Under the pieces are notes generated by a model. That model saw only the letters and a list, made by a program, of their open reading frames with translations. It did no database searches and was not told where the DNA came from. 64,000 bases of DNA, taken from positions 97,291 to 161,290 of the forward strand of contig JAIPAM010000004.1 of assembly GCA_021740105.1 (NCBI GenBank). Reading direction: 5' to 3'. The position numbers and the translations under genes were made by a program. Shown piece after piece: positions 54,666 through 63,375 of the stretch. Origin of the DNA: Flavobacterium sp. (lineage in GTDB: Bacteria > Bacteroidota > Bacteroidia > Flavobacteriales > Flavobacteriaceae). Every line of letters starts with the position of its first letter. The stretch's first letter is position 1.

Positions 54666-56762
54666 CTAGAAGTTAAATTTTGATCTATTGTCTTCAATTT
54701 TTGCATCCACTTTCAAAGCAGGAATAATCCTTCCTGAAGCTGAAGCATTTTGAGAATTTAATTTAGAAACATAGTCTTTATAATTTTTCAAAGCGGGTGC
54801 AGTAAATACTGATTTTGTTTTAACTACATATACTCCTAAATTCCCCTCAATAGGTTCAGAAATTTTATCCCCTTTTAAACTGAAAGCAGTTCCAACCACT
54901 TTTGCTTCATTACCAACACCCGGTAAAGTTGGGTTTTCAAGAGTCACATCAACAGCTGGCTTTACTTGAGTAGCATTTGCTTTAGCGATAGCATCTAAAG
55001 AAGCTCCTTTCATTTTCGCTTTAATCATTTCGGCTTTTTTCTTGTTTTTTAAGATTGGCTCAACCATTGGTCTTGCATCAGCAATTGGAGTTAAACCAGC
55101 TTCAAAAACCGCTTTTACTTTTGCAATTACATTTCCAACATTAGGCACTTCAAATCTTTTAACATCACCAATTTTAGTTTGATCTTCAAAAGCCCAACGA
55201 ACAATTTGTCTTTGGTTTCCTAGGGCACCAAATGTTTCGTCCATTATTTTAACTTTTATTGCTGGGTTAACTTGAAGTTTTGCCGCTTTAGCTACTTTAT
55301 CAAAATCTCCCTCAGTTGCGTCCATTTCAAATTTTACAGAAGTCGTGTAAATTTTATCCGAGGTAGCTTCAGAAGGTTCAATTTTTTGAGCTATAGTTGC
55401 CAAACGAACTGCATCTTGTTTATCAGTAACATTAATAATATGGTAACCGAAATCTGTTTCAACCAATCCAATTTTTCCAACAGGACTAGAAAACACGAAA
55501 TCATTGAATGGCTTAACCATTTGTCCTTGCGTAAAATAACCTAAATCACCTCCTTGTTGAGAAGAAGAATCGTCAGAATTCATTAAAGCAACCATCATAA
55601 AACTAGTAGGATTTGCTTGAACTTGCGCGAATAATTGATCTGCTTTTGCTTTAGCTTGTTCTTTAGTACGTTTTTCTTTTTTATTAGGAACTTGTGTCCC
55701 TTCGTAGCTAATCAAAATGTGAGAAGCTTTAGCATTTACTCCCGCTTTTCTTCCTAAAGATTTAGAAAGACATACAAAATTATTATTTACATATGGTCCA
55801 AAAACTTCTCCTGGAGCCAAGTTAAATAACTGCTCAGCAAATTGAGCTGGCAAATCTTTTTTAGCTATGTAGGTAGAATCGTATGGCTTGTCAGTATTTG
55901 CATTTACGAATTCAATCGCATCTTTCGCTCCTTTAAATCCAGGTAATGTATCATTTTTACCTGTTGCTTGATTGTACACAATTCTAGATGAAAGTAAGGC
56001 TGTAACAGCTGATTTAACTTCGTTTTCATCTTCTGGAGAGGCTTTATCTTCGATTAATACATATTGAACTTCACGAGATTCTTCTGCTTTGTATTTCTTC
56101 TCATTGGTTTTCATGTAGTTGGTAATTTCCTCATCAGAAATTTTAATATCACTGTCTTTAACCGTTGAAAATAAAACAGAAACGTAATCAAAGTTTACTT
56201 TGTTAGACTCCATTCCGTATTTGAACTTACCTTCACTATCCGTTGTGTAAACTCCTGCTTTGATTAAAGAATTATAGATTTGAAACTTTGCATTCAAAGA
56301 AGCATCTTTTTCTCTTTCCTTTAAGCTTTCCGCTTGATCTGGATTGGCTTTAAAGAATTCTTTAAATTTTGCTACATCAAATTTTCCAGCTGCATTTAAG
56401 AAAGTTGGATTTTGACCGATATTTTGATCCACTTTAAAAATTTCGATAATATGATTTTCACCAACTCTAATTCCAAGCTTGTCAAATTCAGCAGTCAATA
56501 ATGCAATAGAAACCTCTTGATCCCACACTCTATTTGCAGCTTGAGTTAAAGTAACTCCTTGACCACTTTTTTCTACATTAGAAACTTTAATTTGAAAATC
56601 TTCAAGTGAAATTGCTTTACCATTAATACTTCCCACATCATTTGAAGTAGTTGAAAGATTTCCACTATTAAAAAGATCACCTATTATAAATGCTAATAAA
56701 CAAAACCCTATTACTAGTATTAGAAGAAGTGAACGTTGTCTGATTTTTTGTAAAACTGCCAT
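54666..56762 (-). CDS. PpiD/SurA-like periplasmic peptidyl-prolyl isomerase
   Basis: The 698-residue protein has one N-terminal transmembrane helix (about 12-30, LLLILVIGFCLLAFIIGDLF), a SurA_N-like chaperone part (about 40-240) and a parvulin domain (about 340-450: ASHILISYEGT, GGDLGYFTQGQMVKPFNDFV, VETDFGYHIINV), then a long C-terminal part. The layout is that of PpiD, anchored in the inner membrane with the chaperone in the periplasm. It aids folding of exported and outer-membrane proteins. Confidence 0.92.
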   Translation of the reverse strand: MAVLQKIRQRSLLLILVIGFCLLAFIIGDLFNSGNLSTTSNDVGSINGKAISLEDFQIKVSNVEKSGQGVTLTQAANRVWDQEVSIALLTAEFDKLGIRVGENHIIEIFKVDQNIGQNPTFLNAAGKFDVAKFKEFFKANPDQAESLKEREKDASLNAKFQIYNSLIKAGVYTTDSEGKFKYGMESNKVNFDYVSVLFSTVKDSDIKISDEEITNYMKTNEKKYKAEESREVQYVLIEDKASPEDENEVKSAVTALLSSRIVYNQATGKNDTLPGFKGAKDAIEFVNANTDKPYDSTYIAKKDLPAQFAEQLFNLAPGEVFGPYVNNNFVCLSKSLGRKAGVNAKASHILISYEGTQVPNKKEKRTKEQAKAKADQLFAQVQANPTSFMMVALMNSDDSSSQQGGDLGYFTQGQMVKPFNDFVFSSPVGKIGLVETDFGYHIINVTDKQDAVRLATIAQKIEPSEATSDKIYTTSVKFEMDATEGDFDKVAKAAKLQVNPAIKVKIMDETFGALGNQRQIVRWAFEDQTKIGDVKRFEVPNVGNVIAKVKAVFEAGLTPIADARPMVEPILKNKKKAEMIKAKMKGASLDAIAKANATQVKPAVDVTLENPTLPGVGNEAKVVGTAFSLKGDKISEPIEGNLGVYVVKTKSVFTAPALKNYKDYVSKLNSQNASASGRIIPALKVDAKIEDNRSKFNF

Positions 56763-56870
56763 TTTTTATTTTGTTATTTAAAATTCTGTCTGCGAAAATA
56801 CAATTATCTTATTAATAATAATAACTGTAAAGTTATATTTTGCAATAAATTATCCTATTTAATTTAAAAT

Positions 56871-58130
56871 TTAGTCTTTTAATGTCATTTTAACCAATTC
56901 AATTTTATTATTTGAAGCTTCTTCAATAACAAAATTGTAATTTCCAATGCTAATTTTATTTCCTTTTTGAGGAATTTCTTTAGTATAATCTACAATAAAT
57001 CCACCTAGAGTTCCATAGGAATCACTATCAGGAATATTCAATTTATAGGTTTGATTGATGTATTCAACGTCCAATCGAGCTGAAAACAAAAAAACACCCG
57101 TTTCAATTTCCTGTTCAATCCTAATTTCATCTGAATCGTGTTCGTCTTCAATTTCACCAAAAAGCTCTTCCACTATGTCTTCAATGGTCATAATTCCTGC
57201 TGTCCCACCATATTCGTCCAGAACAACGGCAACACTTTTTCTCTTCTTGATTAAAAGATCTAACGCTTCTTTTATGAAAATTGTTTCTGGAACATATTCT
57301 ACCCTAATCAATATTGATTTTATTGTTTTGGGTTTTTTAAAGAGTTCGAAGGAGTGAACATATCCGATACAATCATCCAAAGAGTTCTGATAAACCATGA
57401 TTTTAGAATAGCCCGTTTTAATGAACATTTCTTTTAAATCGTCAACAGAATCAAGGATGTCAACTCCAGCAATTTCTGTTCTAGGAGTCATAATATCTCT
57501 TGCTTTAACACCCGAAAATTCTAAGGCATTTTGAAAAATTTGAATTTCAGAATCTACATTTTCATGGTCTTCAAAATGATTCATTTGTTCAGAAATATAA
57601 TTCCCTAATTCTATTTTGCTAAAAAACAAAGGGACAAAATCGCCTTCGGTTTTAAAAAATCGTTTCAAAATAGTGTCCGAAATCCACATTATAAAAGTAG
57701 AAACAAAATAAAATAATAGGTAGAAAAAATAAGCTGGAATAGCAAAATACTTAACAAAGCTATTGGCATAAATCTGAAAAAAAACCTTTGGTAAAAATTC
57801 AGAAGTAATCAATACAATTAAAGTTGAAAGTACGGTTTGCAACAATAAATTAACCAAACTAGAAAATTCAATTCCCAGTGTTTCAAACCAATTCATTAAT
57901 AAATCGCCCATGAAAAAACTATATACTACTATTGCCACATTGAATCCAATAAGCATTGTAGCAATAAATTGAGACGGTTTTTCAGTTAGTTTGGTTAGAA
58001 TTTGAGAAAGAAAATTGTCTTGTTTTTTTTCAATTTCTAGATATATCTTATTTGAGGAAATGAAAGCAATTTCCATTCCTGAGAAAAACGCACATAATAT
58101 CAAACAGATAATGATAATTGTGATTTCCAT
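56871..58130 (-). CDS. CNNM/CorC-family membrane protein (hemolysin family)
   Basis: The 419-residue protein has a DUF21/CNNM membrane domain with several helices (about 1-165), a pair of CBS domains (about 205-325: DIMTPRTEIAGV, VAVVLDEYGGTAGIMTIEDI) and a CorC C-terminal domain (about 340-415: LDVEYINQTYKLNIPDSDSY, YGTLGGFIVDY). Relatives handle magnesium or cobalt transport or tolerance; GldE of gliding bacteria is similar in layout, so the exact role is open. It overlaps no gene but lies three bases from the small gene upstream. Confidence 0.88.
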   Translation of the reverse strand: MEITIIIICLILCAFFSGMEIAFISSNKIYLEIEKKQDNFLSQILTKLTEKPSQFIATMLIGFNVAIVVYSFFMGDLLMNWFETLGIEFSSLVNLLLQTVLSTLIVLITSEFLPKVFFQIYANSFVKYFAIPAYFFYLLFYFVSTFIMWISDTILKRFFKTEGDFVPLFFSKIELGNYISEQMNHFEDHENVDSEIQIFQNALEFSGVKARDIMTPRTEIAGVDILDSVDDLKEMFIKTGYSKIMVYQNSLDDCIGYVHSFELFKKPKTIKSILIRVEYVPETIFIKEALDLLIKKRKSVAVVLDEYGGTAGIMTIEDIVEELFGEIEDEHDSDEIRIEQEIETGVFLFSARLDVEYINQTYKLNIPDSDSYGTLGGFIVDYTKEIPQKGNKISIGNYNFVIEEASNNKIELVKMTLKD

Positions 58131-58133
58131 AAA

Positions 58134-58328
58134 TTATTTAGAATTTTTTCTTGCTTCGAATTTTTTTGCATAATGTCTTCTAAAGAAAAACATGAACAGA
58201 GAAAGTGTGGCAATGCCTAAAAAAAGTAAATGCTCTTGAGAGTTGGGTCCCCAAACTACCAATGCTTTGTAAACAAAGAAAATAGCAGCAAAAAGATAAA
58301 TGTAAGGAGTGTATTTTAAATATTTCAT
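58134..58328 (-). CDS. Small two-helix membrane protein of unknown function
   Basis: The 64-residue protein has two hydrophobic segments (about 9-26 and 35-50) and a basic C-terminus (RRHYAKKFEARKNSK). I know no function. It lies three bases from the CorC-like gene and 12 from lptC, all minus strand, so it is within the coaX-lptC-CorC run and is probably real. Confidence 0.72.
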   Translation of the reverse strand: MKYLKYTPYIYLFAAIFFVYKALVVWGPNSQEHLLFLGIATLSLFMFFFRRHYAKKFEARKNSK

Positions 58329-58340
58329 TATTAATAATTT

Positions 58341-58895
58341 TTAATTTGACTGATCAATTTCTCCGGTGATACTTTGAGAATTTACGATTTTAAAATCTTT
58401 GCTAAAATCAATTCCTTCGCCATATGAAACTCCTTTCGGGTCTGTAAATTTAAACTTTTTTTCGGTATAAAACCACTCGTTTTTTTGATCAAAATACAAT
58501 TGTGAAGTTTCTAATACTTGTCCCATTTCATTCGTAATTCTAACATTTCCTTGCAAATCTATTAAGTTTGGAACTTTATAGGAAACCGCATAGTTGGAGG
58601 TTACAAAAGTTCTTTTATTATTTATATCAAATAAAGTTACGTTTATGCCTTTTGGGAATTCAGTAAACGGATAAGTCACCGATGCATAATCTAGCATTTT
58701 AGGACTAATTAATATTGATTTTATTCTGCCGGAATCGGTATATTTCATATTAAAATCATCAGCTTCACCACTGGGAGCAAATTCGGAGAAATTTTGTTTC
58801 TGAACCTCCTTAAAATTACTTTCACAAGAATAAAAAGCCATTACTAAAAGAAGTAAAAGAGTACTATTTCTAATAATGAATTTATGGAAAGTCAT
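58341..58895 (-). CDS. lptC: LPS export protein LptC
   Basis: LptC takes lipopolysaccharide from the LptBFG transporter and hands it to LptA. The start at 58895 (MTFHKFIIRNS) is chosen because a lipoprotein-like signal follows (LLLLLVMAFYSC); a Met 11 codons upstream would put a non-signal extension ahead of it. The rest has the LptC/OstA pattern: DSGRIKSILISPKMLDY, VTSNYAVSYKVPNLIDLQG, VRITNEMGQVLETSQLYFDQ, WFYTEKKFKFTDPKG. The predicted Cys anchor differs from the transmembrane helix of E. coli LptC. Confidence 0.88.
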   Translation of the reverse strand: MTFHKFIIRNSTLLLLLVMAFYSCESNFKEVQKQNFSEFAPSGEADDFNMKYTDSGRIKSILISPKMLDYASVTYPFTEFPKGINVTLFDINNKRTFVTSNYAVSYKVPNLIDLQGNVRITNEMGQVLETSQLYFDQKNEWFYTEKKFKFTDPKGVSYGEGIDFSKDFKIVNSQSITGEIDQSN

Positions 58896-58946
58896 AATTG
58901 TGGACAGTTTAAAATCTGAAAAAATCAAATTAGATCACTATTAATT

Positions 58947-60206
58947 CTAATAGAAACGTCTTTTTTGGAACCACTTATCGTTAAGTGAAAATCCGATGGA
59001 AATATTGAAATAATTTTCCTGTACTAAATTAGCGGAAGTAGTACCTCTTTGACCGTATTCTAAACCTATATTAATATTAGAAAACACACCTATAAGAGGT
59101 AATCCCACACCAGCATTAACTCCGTAATCTTTTATTGAGGTGTTGTTTATAATCAATCCTGTATTTTCATATCTCAAACCACCTCTGTAAATAATTTTTT
59201 CATAGTATTTTGAAAATGTTTTATAATTTGGAATATAAAAACCTCCTACAGAAACCCTTGTAGAATTTTCATAATTTACATTATTAATATCATTGAATCT
59301 ATTACCCATATTACTGCTCTTTTGAAAAGTTATTTCCGTTCCAAGCATCCACTTTTTACTTTCACCTACTCCAAGACCAACTGCTAATTTTGAAGGTAAA
59401 GTAATAGTAGTATTGTCAACATCAACATCTAAGGGCTGAACAAGAATTTCAGCTCCTGACGATGAATATTGAATTGTAGCAATATTTCTTGAATTTGAAG
59501 AGCTTAATTTAGAATCCGGAGAATAAGTTAAGCTTGCAAATCCATTGATTTTTTTATTGATAGGAGTATTGAAGTTCAATCCTGCCGTCAATGTTCCTCC
59601 AGTAATATCGGATAGATTTTTCTCTCTTGATCCATACTGAATACCTTCAATAAATCGGAAAGAATAAGTTTGAATTTTTCCGAAATTGTAACTATAATCT
59701 ACCCCTACGCTCAGTTTTTTCGTTAACGCATAACCTGCTCCAAAAAACACTTTATTAATTCCGCCAGTTCCAGAATATTGTTTAATTTCTTGAGCATTAG
59801 TTGTAGTTGCAGGTACCGTTGATTGAATATTGTATCCTACAGATGAATAGGGTAATAAACCAAAACCAACTCCTAATTTTCCTAAAGGGAGTCCTACAGC
59901 AAGATAATCCATTGCCGTTCTTCTTGCTTTTTCACTTTGAGAATTGGTTGATAAACTGGTTGTTAAATAGGTTCCACCCAGGGAAAAGGTTGTTAATTTT
60001 AGATTAGCGTAAGAAGCAGGGTTTTGAAAATTTAAATGAATACTATCGGAATATATAGTCAAACCTCCCATAGCGCGATTTTCGGCAGTCCCTTTAAATT
60101 TAACATCTCCAATTCCGTAAAAAGAATAAGGCGAAGAAGTTCCCTGTTGGGCAAATGAAATTAAAGTAAAAAATAAAAAAACGGGTACTATAATTTTTTT
60201 AATCAT
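58947..60206 (-). CDS. Outer-membrane beta-barrel protein (PorV/FadL-like)
   Basis: The 419-residue protein has a signal peptide (about 1-19, ending ISFAQ) and many alternating hydrophobic strands with the start SSPYSFYGIGDVKFKGTAEN, RAMGGLTIYSDSIHLNFQNP, a pattern I associate with outer-membrane proteins near coaX in Flavobacteria. It ends in an aromatic FY, as barrel proteins do. Its cargo or role is unknown. It overlaps the coaX 3' end by eight bases, so they are co-transcribed. Confidence 0.78.
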   Translation of the reverse strand: MIKKIIVPVFLFFTLISFAQQGTSSPYSFYGIGDVKFKGTAENRAMGGLTIYSDSIHLNFQNPASYANLKLTTFSLGGTYLTTSLSTNSQSEKARRTAMDYLAVGLPLGKLGVGFGLLPYSSVGYNIQSTVPATTTNAQEIKQYSGTGGINKVFFGAGYALTKKLSVGVDYSYNFGKIQTYSFRFIEGIQYGSREKNLSDITGGTLTAGLNFNTPINKKINGFASLTYSPDSKLSSSNSRNIATIQYSSSGAEILVQPLDVDVDNTTITLPSKLAVGLGVGESKKWMLGTEITFQKSSNMGNRFNDINNVNYENSTRVSVGGFYIPNYKTFSKYYEKIIYRGGLRYENTGLIINNTSIKDYGVNAGVGLPLIGVFSNINIGLEYGQRGTTSANLVQENYFNISIGFSLNDKWFQKRRFY

Positions 60207-60960
60207 TTTTGATTTTGTGTTGAAATGTTTGGTTCAAACTTTCTAAAAGGAAATTTGAATTGGCAAATATGGTATTTTTTAATCGTTTAGCCAAAAATTC
60301 TGAGTCTCCACCGCTTAAAATTATAATAAATTTAGGATAAACAGCTTCATATTGAGAAATAAAACCTTCAATTTCATTTATAACTCCATTTATAACTCCT
60401 GAATTTATGGCTTCAAGAGTAGAGTTACCAATAAAAGGTATCGCATCTGATTCTGGGTTTTGTTCTGTAATCGATTCCAATGTCAACAATGGTAATTTGG
60501 CTGTATGGCTGTTTAGCGATTCAAATCTCAGTCGGATTCCGGGAGAAATTGCACCACCAAGATAATTGTCATTTTCATCAATAAAATCATAGGTAATACA
60601 GGTTCCAGCGTCAATTACCAAACGATTTTGATTGGGATATTTTAATACTGCTCCACTAGCTAAAACCATTCTATCAATTCCTAAAGTATTGGGTGTTGAA
60701 TACTTGTTTTTGAATGGAAGGGTAGAATCAGTTGAAATAAAATGAATATTAACTTGATCTTCAAATTCCAAAAAGACTTCTTTTGGTAGATTTCCAACAG
60801 AGGCAACTACCATTTCAGTGGCTTTTTTAAATTTATTTAAAATAAAATGCAATTCATTTCGAAGCTCAGTGCTACTAAAATGAAACTGTTCTAAAAGGGT
60901 ATTCCCTTCAAATACAGCTACTTTAATCCTGGTATTTCCGACATCGACTGCTAAAAGCAT
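60199..60960 (-). CDS. coaX: Type III pantothenate kinase
   Basis: The enzyme starts coenzyme A synthesis by phosphorylating pantothenate. Its 253 residues show the ASKHA-fold marks: LLAVDVGNTRIKVAVF at the N-terminus, NTLGIDRMVLASGAVL, NRLVIDAGTCITYDFID, YLGGAISPGIRLRFESL and LSGGDSEFLAKRL. It needs a monovalent cation in known members. The first gene of a minus-strand run with the barrel protein, lptC, a small membrane protein and the CorC-like gene; a TACCTTTA box lies at 60980-60987. Confidence 0.95.
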   Translation of the reverse strand: MLLAVDVGNTRIKVAVFEGNTLLEQFHFSSTELRNELHFILNKFKKATEMVVASVGNLPKEVFLEFEDQVNIHFISTDSTLPFKNKYSTPNTLGIDRMVLASGAVLKYPNQNRLVIDAGTCITYDFIDENDNYLGGAISPGIRLRFESLNSHTAKLPLLTLESITEQNPESDAIPFIGNSTLEAINSGVINGVINEIEGFISQYEAVYPKFIIILSGGDSEFLAKRLKNTIFANSNFLLESLNQTFQHKIKND

Positions 60961-61012
60961 AATTTATAATTAGAAGCGGTAAAGGTACGAATTGATTTTT
61001 TTTAATAATTGT

Positions 61013-61043
61013 TTTGTATAAATTAAAATTCGCCCTATATTTG
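61013..61043 (+). promoter_or_regulatory. Promoter of tRNA-Phe
   Basis: TTTG at 61013-61016, a 19-base spacer and TATATTTG at 61036-61043 fit the Bacteroidota consensus; the tRNA starts 15 bases later. Confidence 0.75.
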
Positions 61044-61057
61044 CCCCCGCTAAGCGA

Positions 61058-61130
61058 GGTACCTTAGCTCAGTTGGTAGAGCAATGGACTGAAAATCCAT
61101 GTGTCCCTGGTTCGAACCCTGGAGGTACCA
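61058..61130 (+). tRNA. tRNA-Phe (anticodon GAA)
   Basis: The 73-base cloverleaf has acceptor arm GGTACCT/AGGTACC, D-arm GCTC/GAGC, anticodon stem ATGGA/TCCAT with loop CTGAAAA, and a T-arm with TTCGAAC. CCA is not encoded. The genes downstream look like an integrated element, consistent with tRNA-Phe serving as an integration site. Confidence 0.97.
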
Positions 61131-61137
61131 CAAAAAA

Positions 61138-61178
61138 CATCCCTAATCACTTATAAATCAAGTAGTTAGGGATTTTTT
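61138..61178 (+). terminator. Terminator after tRNA-Phe
   Basis: ATCCCTAA (61139-61146) pairs with TTAGGGAT (61166-61173) and is followed by six T. This ends the tRNA transcript. Confidence 0.8.
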
Positions 61179-61186
61179 GTTTCTTA

Positions 61187-61206
61187 GGGGGACTTGAAAG
61201 GAGACT
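61187..61206. repeat. Short direct repeat beyond the tRNA terminator
   Basis: GGGGGACT at 61187-61194 is repeated as AGGAGACT at 61199-61206, offset by 12 bases. It lies where a tRNA-type integration site and recombinase arm sites could be, but only one junction is in view. Confidence 0.35.
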
Positions 61207-61262
61207 CGTATAGCTTAATAGATTTTAATATAAATTAATTAAAATATTAATTAATAAAATAA

Positions 61263-61288
61263 AAAAACCCACTGAGTAGTGGGTTTTT
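61263..61288. terminator. Terminator of the HTH gene
   Basis: AAAAACCCACT, loop GAGT and AGTGGGTTTTT form an 11-bp stem, with a T-rich run on the minus strand beyond it. It closes the minus-strand transcript ending at 61309. Confidence 0.88.
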
Positions 61289-61308
61289 AAAGGTATTAAA
61301 ATAAGATT

Positions 61309-61593
61309 TTAGTTTAGTTTAGCGTAAACATCCTCTCTTAAATAAAGAACACGCCCACCAACTTTTTTAGAAACAAGTACTTTTTTCTTTTCCCAGTTGA
61401 ATAGTGTAACAAGTGAAACGTTCAAAAGCTTACTTACTTCTTCTCTGGTCATTAATTCTGACTGTGGTTTTGCATTTTGGATATTATTAACCATACCATA
61501 TATTTTTTGCAACTCTGCTGCTACTGTATTTTTCACTAAATTTTCAAAATCTTCTTTTGAGAATTCTAATACTCTGAAATTTGACTCAATCAT
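61309..61593 (-). CDS. Excisionase-like helix-turn-helix protein
   Basis: The 94-residue protein has a helical N-terminus (KEDFENLVKNTVAAELQKIY, about 14-33) and a C-terminal HTH_17/MerR-like domain (about 48-94: MTREEVSKLLNVSLVTLFNW, then VGGRVLYLREDVY). Proteins of this size are common next to integrases in conjugative and integrative elements of Bacteroidota and may act as recombination directionality factors or regulators. No integrase gene is in the window, so the role is inferred only from fold and position beside tRNA-Phe. Confidence 0.85.
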   Translation of the reverse strand: MIESNFRVLEFSKEDFENLVKNTVAAELQKIYGMVNNIQNAKPQSELMTREEVSKLLNVSLVTLFNWEKKKVLVSKKVGGRVLYLREDVYAKLN

Positions 61594-61675
61594 AGTTTTA
61601 TATTTTAAATAATTGAGGTAATATTCGCCATACCTAATGCGGGGTTTTTTTCGGTTTCCTCGTTTATTTTTGCTA

Positions 61676-63124
61676 TTATGCTACACTTTCTAATTCTGAC
61701 AATCTTATTTCAGATGCCATTACATACTCTGGATTAAATTCATATCCAACATATTCTCTATCCAATTTCACACTAACTTCCCCTGTAGTCCCTGTCCCAT
61801 TGAATAAATCAAGAACTGTGTCTCCCGGTCTTGTAGTTGATAAGATTGGAATCATAGGGATTACTTCAGGAAACACTGCAGTATGATTTAAGAAAAAAAA
61901 TCCTCTCTGCTCGCACAACTTTCTTAAGTGTTGAGTAGTTGCCACATTAGTTTTTACCACCCCATCTCTAAAATCCATTCCCGAAATTAACTTTGGGAAT
62001 AGATTGTTAGTCCCATATGAAAATGTATTTGTTTCGTCATTTACTCCATCCAACCATGAATCATCATAATAGAAGTTCTTTGATTTCACAAAGTGAAACA
62101 AGTATTCGTGAGAACGAACTGAACGTTTGCCAGGTGAATATTTTGGGTTCGTTTTTGTCCACAAAATTTCATCATTTAGGATCCATCCTCTATTAATCAT
62201 TTCAATAACAAATCTTTGTGGGATAGCTTGATAAGCTCCATCTCTGCAAGTATCATTTATATTCACATACATTGAACCTTCATCTTTCAATACTCTTTTT
62301 GCATCATCAAAAAGTTTAACCAAGTTATTAATGAATTCTTCAGGTGTATTTTCTCTACCTAATTCATTCTCCCCATTTTTGTACACACGAGCTTGGAAAT
62401 ATGGTGGGGAACAAACTATTAATTGTATTGAATTATCTAACAAGTGAAATAAATCACCACACGATGAATTAAATATCTTTACTTTATCAGTGATATAATC
62501 ATATTTTGAAGGAACAACAACCTCATTATTTTTCTTAAGAAGTTCTCTGTCCAATTTCTTATCCAATTCATTAAGAGTAGTTTCCTCTTTATCAATTTTG
62601 GATAATTCTCTGTTTAATATTTCAATATTATTCCCGTGAAGTTCAATAACTTTCTTTTCAATAGATTTAATCTTATTGATTTTGTATTGACCAATTGATT
62701 TGTAAGCAGTGTCTTTCTCATCCTTAACCACTTTCATTTGTGGACTAAGATCAGTTCTTCTTCCTCTTCCAACTGAATAATATTCATCGTAGAAACGGAT
62801 TTCAGAAGCAATCTCAACCATAGATTTTACTCTAAATTGATTACTTGATACAGACAAAACCGCTTTCATTTCCTCTGGAGTATCAATAAAGACAACCGGA
62901 ACTTCTTCAAGTTCTAAATCTAAAGCAACTTGATGACGAAGATTACCTGAGATAATCTCATATTCAAAATTCACTAAAAGTGGAGTCAATAATCCGAACT
63001 CACGGATATTGTTACGAATTTCTTCATAGTTCACGGGAACTACATACATTGAGATGGTGGTTGAATTCTTTTTCAACATTTGTGGTGCGACCACAGAAAC
63101 ATTTTGTACTTGTAATTTGTTCAT
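61676..63124 (-). CDS. ParB-like domain fused to a beta-class DNA methyltransferase
   Basis: The 482-residue protein has an N-terminal ParB/Srx-like domain (about 25-115, with IISGNLRHQVALDL resembling the GxxRxxA box) and a linker with coiled-coil potential (about 145-200). The C-terminal methyltransferase has motif IV SPPY (239-242) preceding the SAM loop DLFNGTGTTGE (439-449), the beta order. SPPY suggests N4-cytosine methylation more than N6-adenine (DPPY), though this is not decisive. No restriction gene is seen in the window, so it may be an orphan or element-borne modification enzyme. Its promoter carries a large palindrome. Confidence 0.9.
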   Translation of the reverse strand: MNKLQVQNVSVVAPQMLKKNSTTISMYVVPVNYEEIRNNIREFGLLTPLLVNFEYEIISGNLRHQVALDLELEEVPVVFIDTPEEMKAVLSVSSNQFRVKSMVEIASEIRFYDEYYSVGRGRRTDLSPQMKVVKDEKDTAYKSIGQYKINKIKSIEKKVIELHGNNIEILNRELSKIDKEETTLNELDKKLDRELLKKNNEVVVPSKYDYITDKVKIFNSSCGDLFHLLDNSIQLIVCSPPYFQARVYKNGENELGRENTPEEFINNLVKLFDDAKRVLKDEGSMYVNINDTCRDGAYQAIPQRFVIEMINRGWILNDEILWTKTNPKYSPGKRSVRSHEYLFHFVKSKNFYYDDSWLDGVNDETNTFSYGTNNLFPKLISGMDFRDGVVKTNVATTQHLRKLCEQRGFFFLNHTAVFPEVIPMIPILSTTRPGDTVLDLFNGTGTTGEVSVKLDREYVGYEFNPEYVMASEIRLSELESVA

Positions 63125-63152
63125 AATAAATAGGTTTTAGAATGAACAGGGT

Positions 63153-63177
63153 TTTCTGACGGTGTTCTCGTCCGAAA
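63153..63177 (-). promoter_or_regulatory. Hairpin in the leader of the ParB-methyltransferase gene
   Basis: TTTCTGACG and CGTCCGAAA pair with one mismatch around a seven-base loop, 29-53 bases before the ATG. It could influence translation. Confidence 0.4.
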
Positions 63178-63224
63178 TTTTATAGTGGTTTCTCACTAAT
63201 TAAATAAAAAAAGAACTTTTATTA

Positions 63225-63257
63225 AGTGTAATAATAAACAGTTGTTGTTATTACACT
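63225..63257. promoter_or_regulatory. Palindrome at the ParB-methyltransferase promoter
   Basis: AGTGTAATAA and TTATTACACT are perfect 10-bp inverted repeats separated by 13 bases. It starts one base downstream of the -7 element in the direction of transcription, so it covers the expected transcription start and could be an operator or an early mRNA hairpin. Confidence 0.6.
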
Positions 63258-63258
63258 G

Positions 63259-63291
63259 CAAAGATATAATATTTATTTTTACATAACCAAA
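63259..63291 (-). promoter_or_regulatory. Promoter of the ParB-methyltransferase gene
   Basis: On the minus strand TTTG (63288-63291), a 21-base spacer and TATCTTTG (63259-63266, exact). The ATG is at 63124, giving a leader of about 125 bases with two hairpins. Confidence 0.65.
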
Positions 63292-63375
63292 TAATGCATA
63301 CACTTATTTTGATATTTTTTTAAAATAATTTTTAAACAATTGAATTACAATGATTTAAAATTTAATATTTTTTAA

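Noticed and set aside
55272..55544. 90-codon plus-strand frame inside the foldase gene
   Set aside because: Antisense shadow without domain or ribosome-binding context.
58896..58928. Upstream Met for lptC
   Set aside because: It adds 11 residues ahead of a lipoprotein-type signal; the Met at 58895 is more likely.
61594..61675. GC-richer patch (CGCC...GCGGGG) before the HTH gene as a terminator of the methyltransferase gene
   Set aside because: On the minus strand no T-run follows the possible stem, so it does not qualify as a rho-independent terminator.
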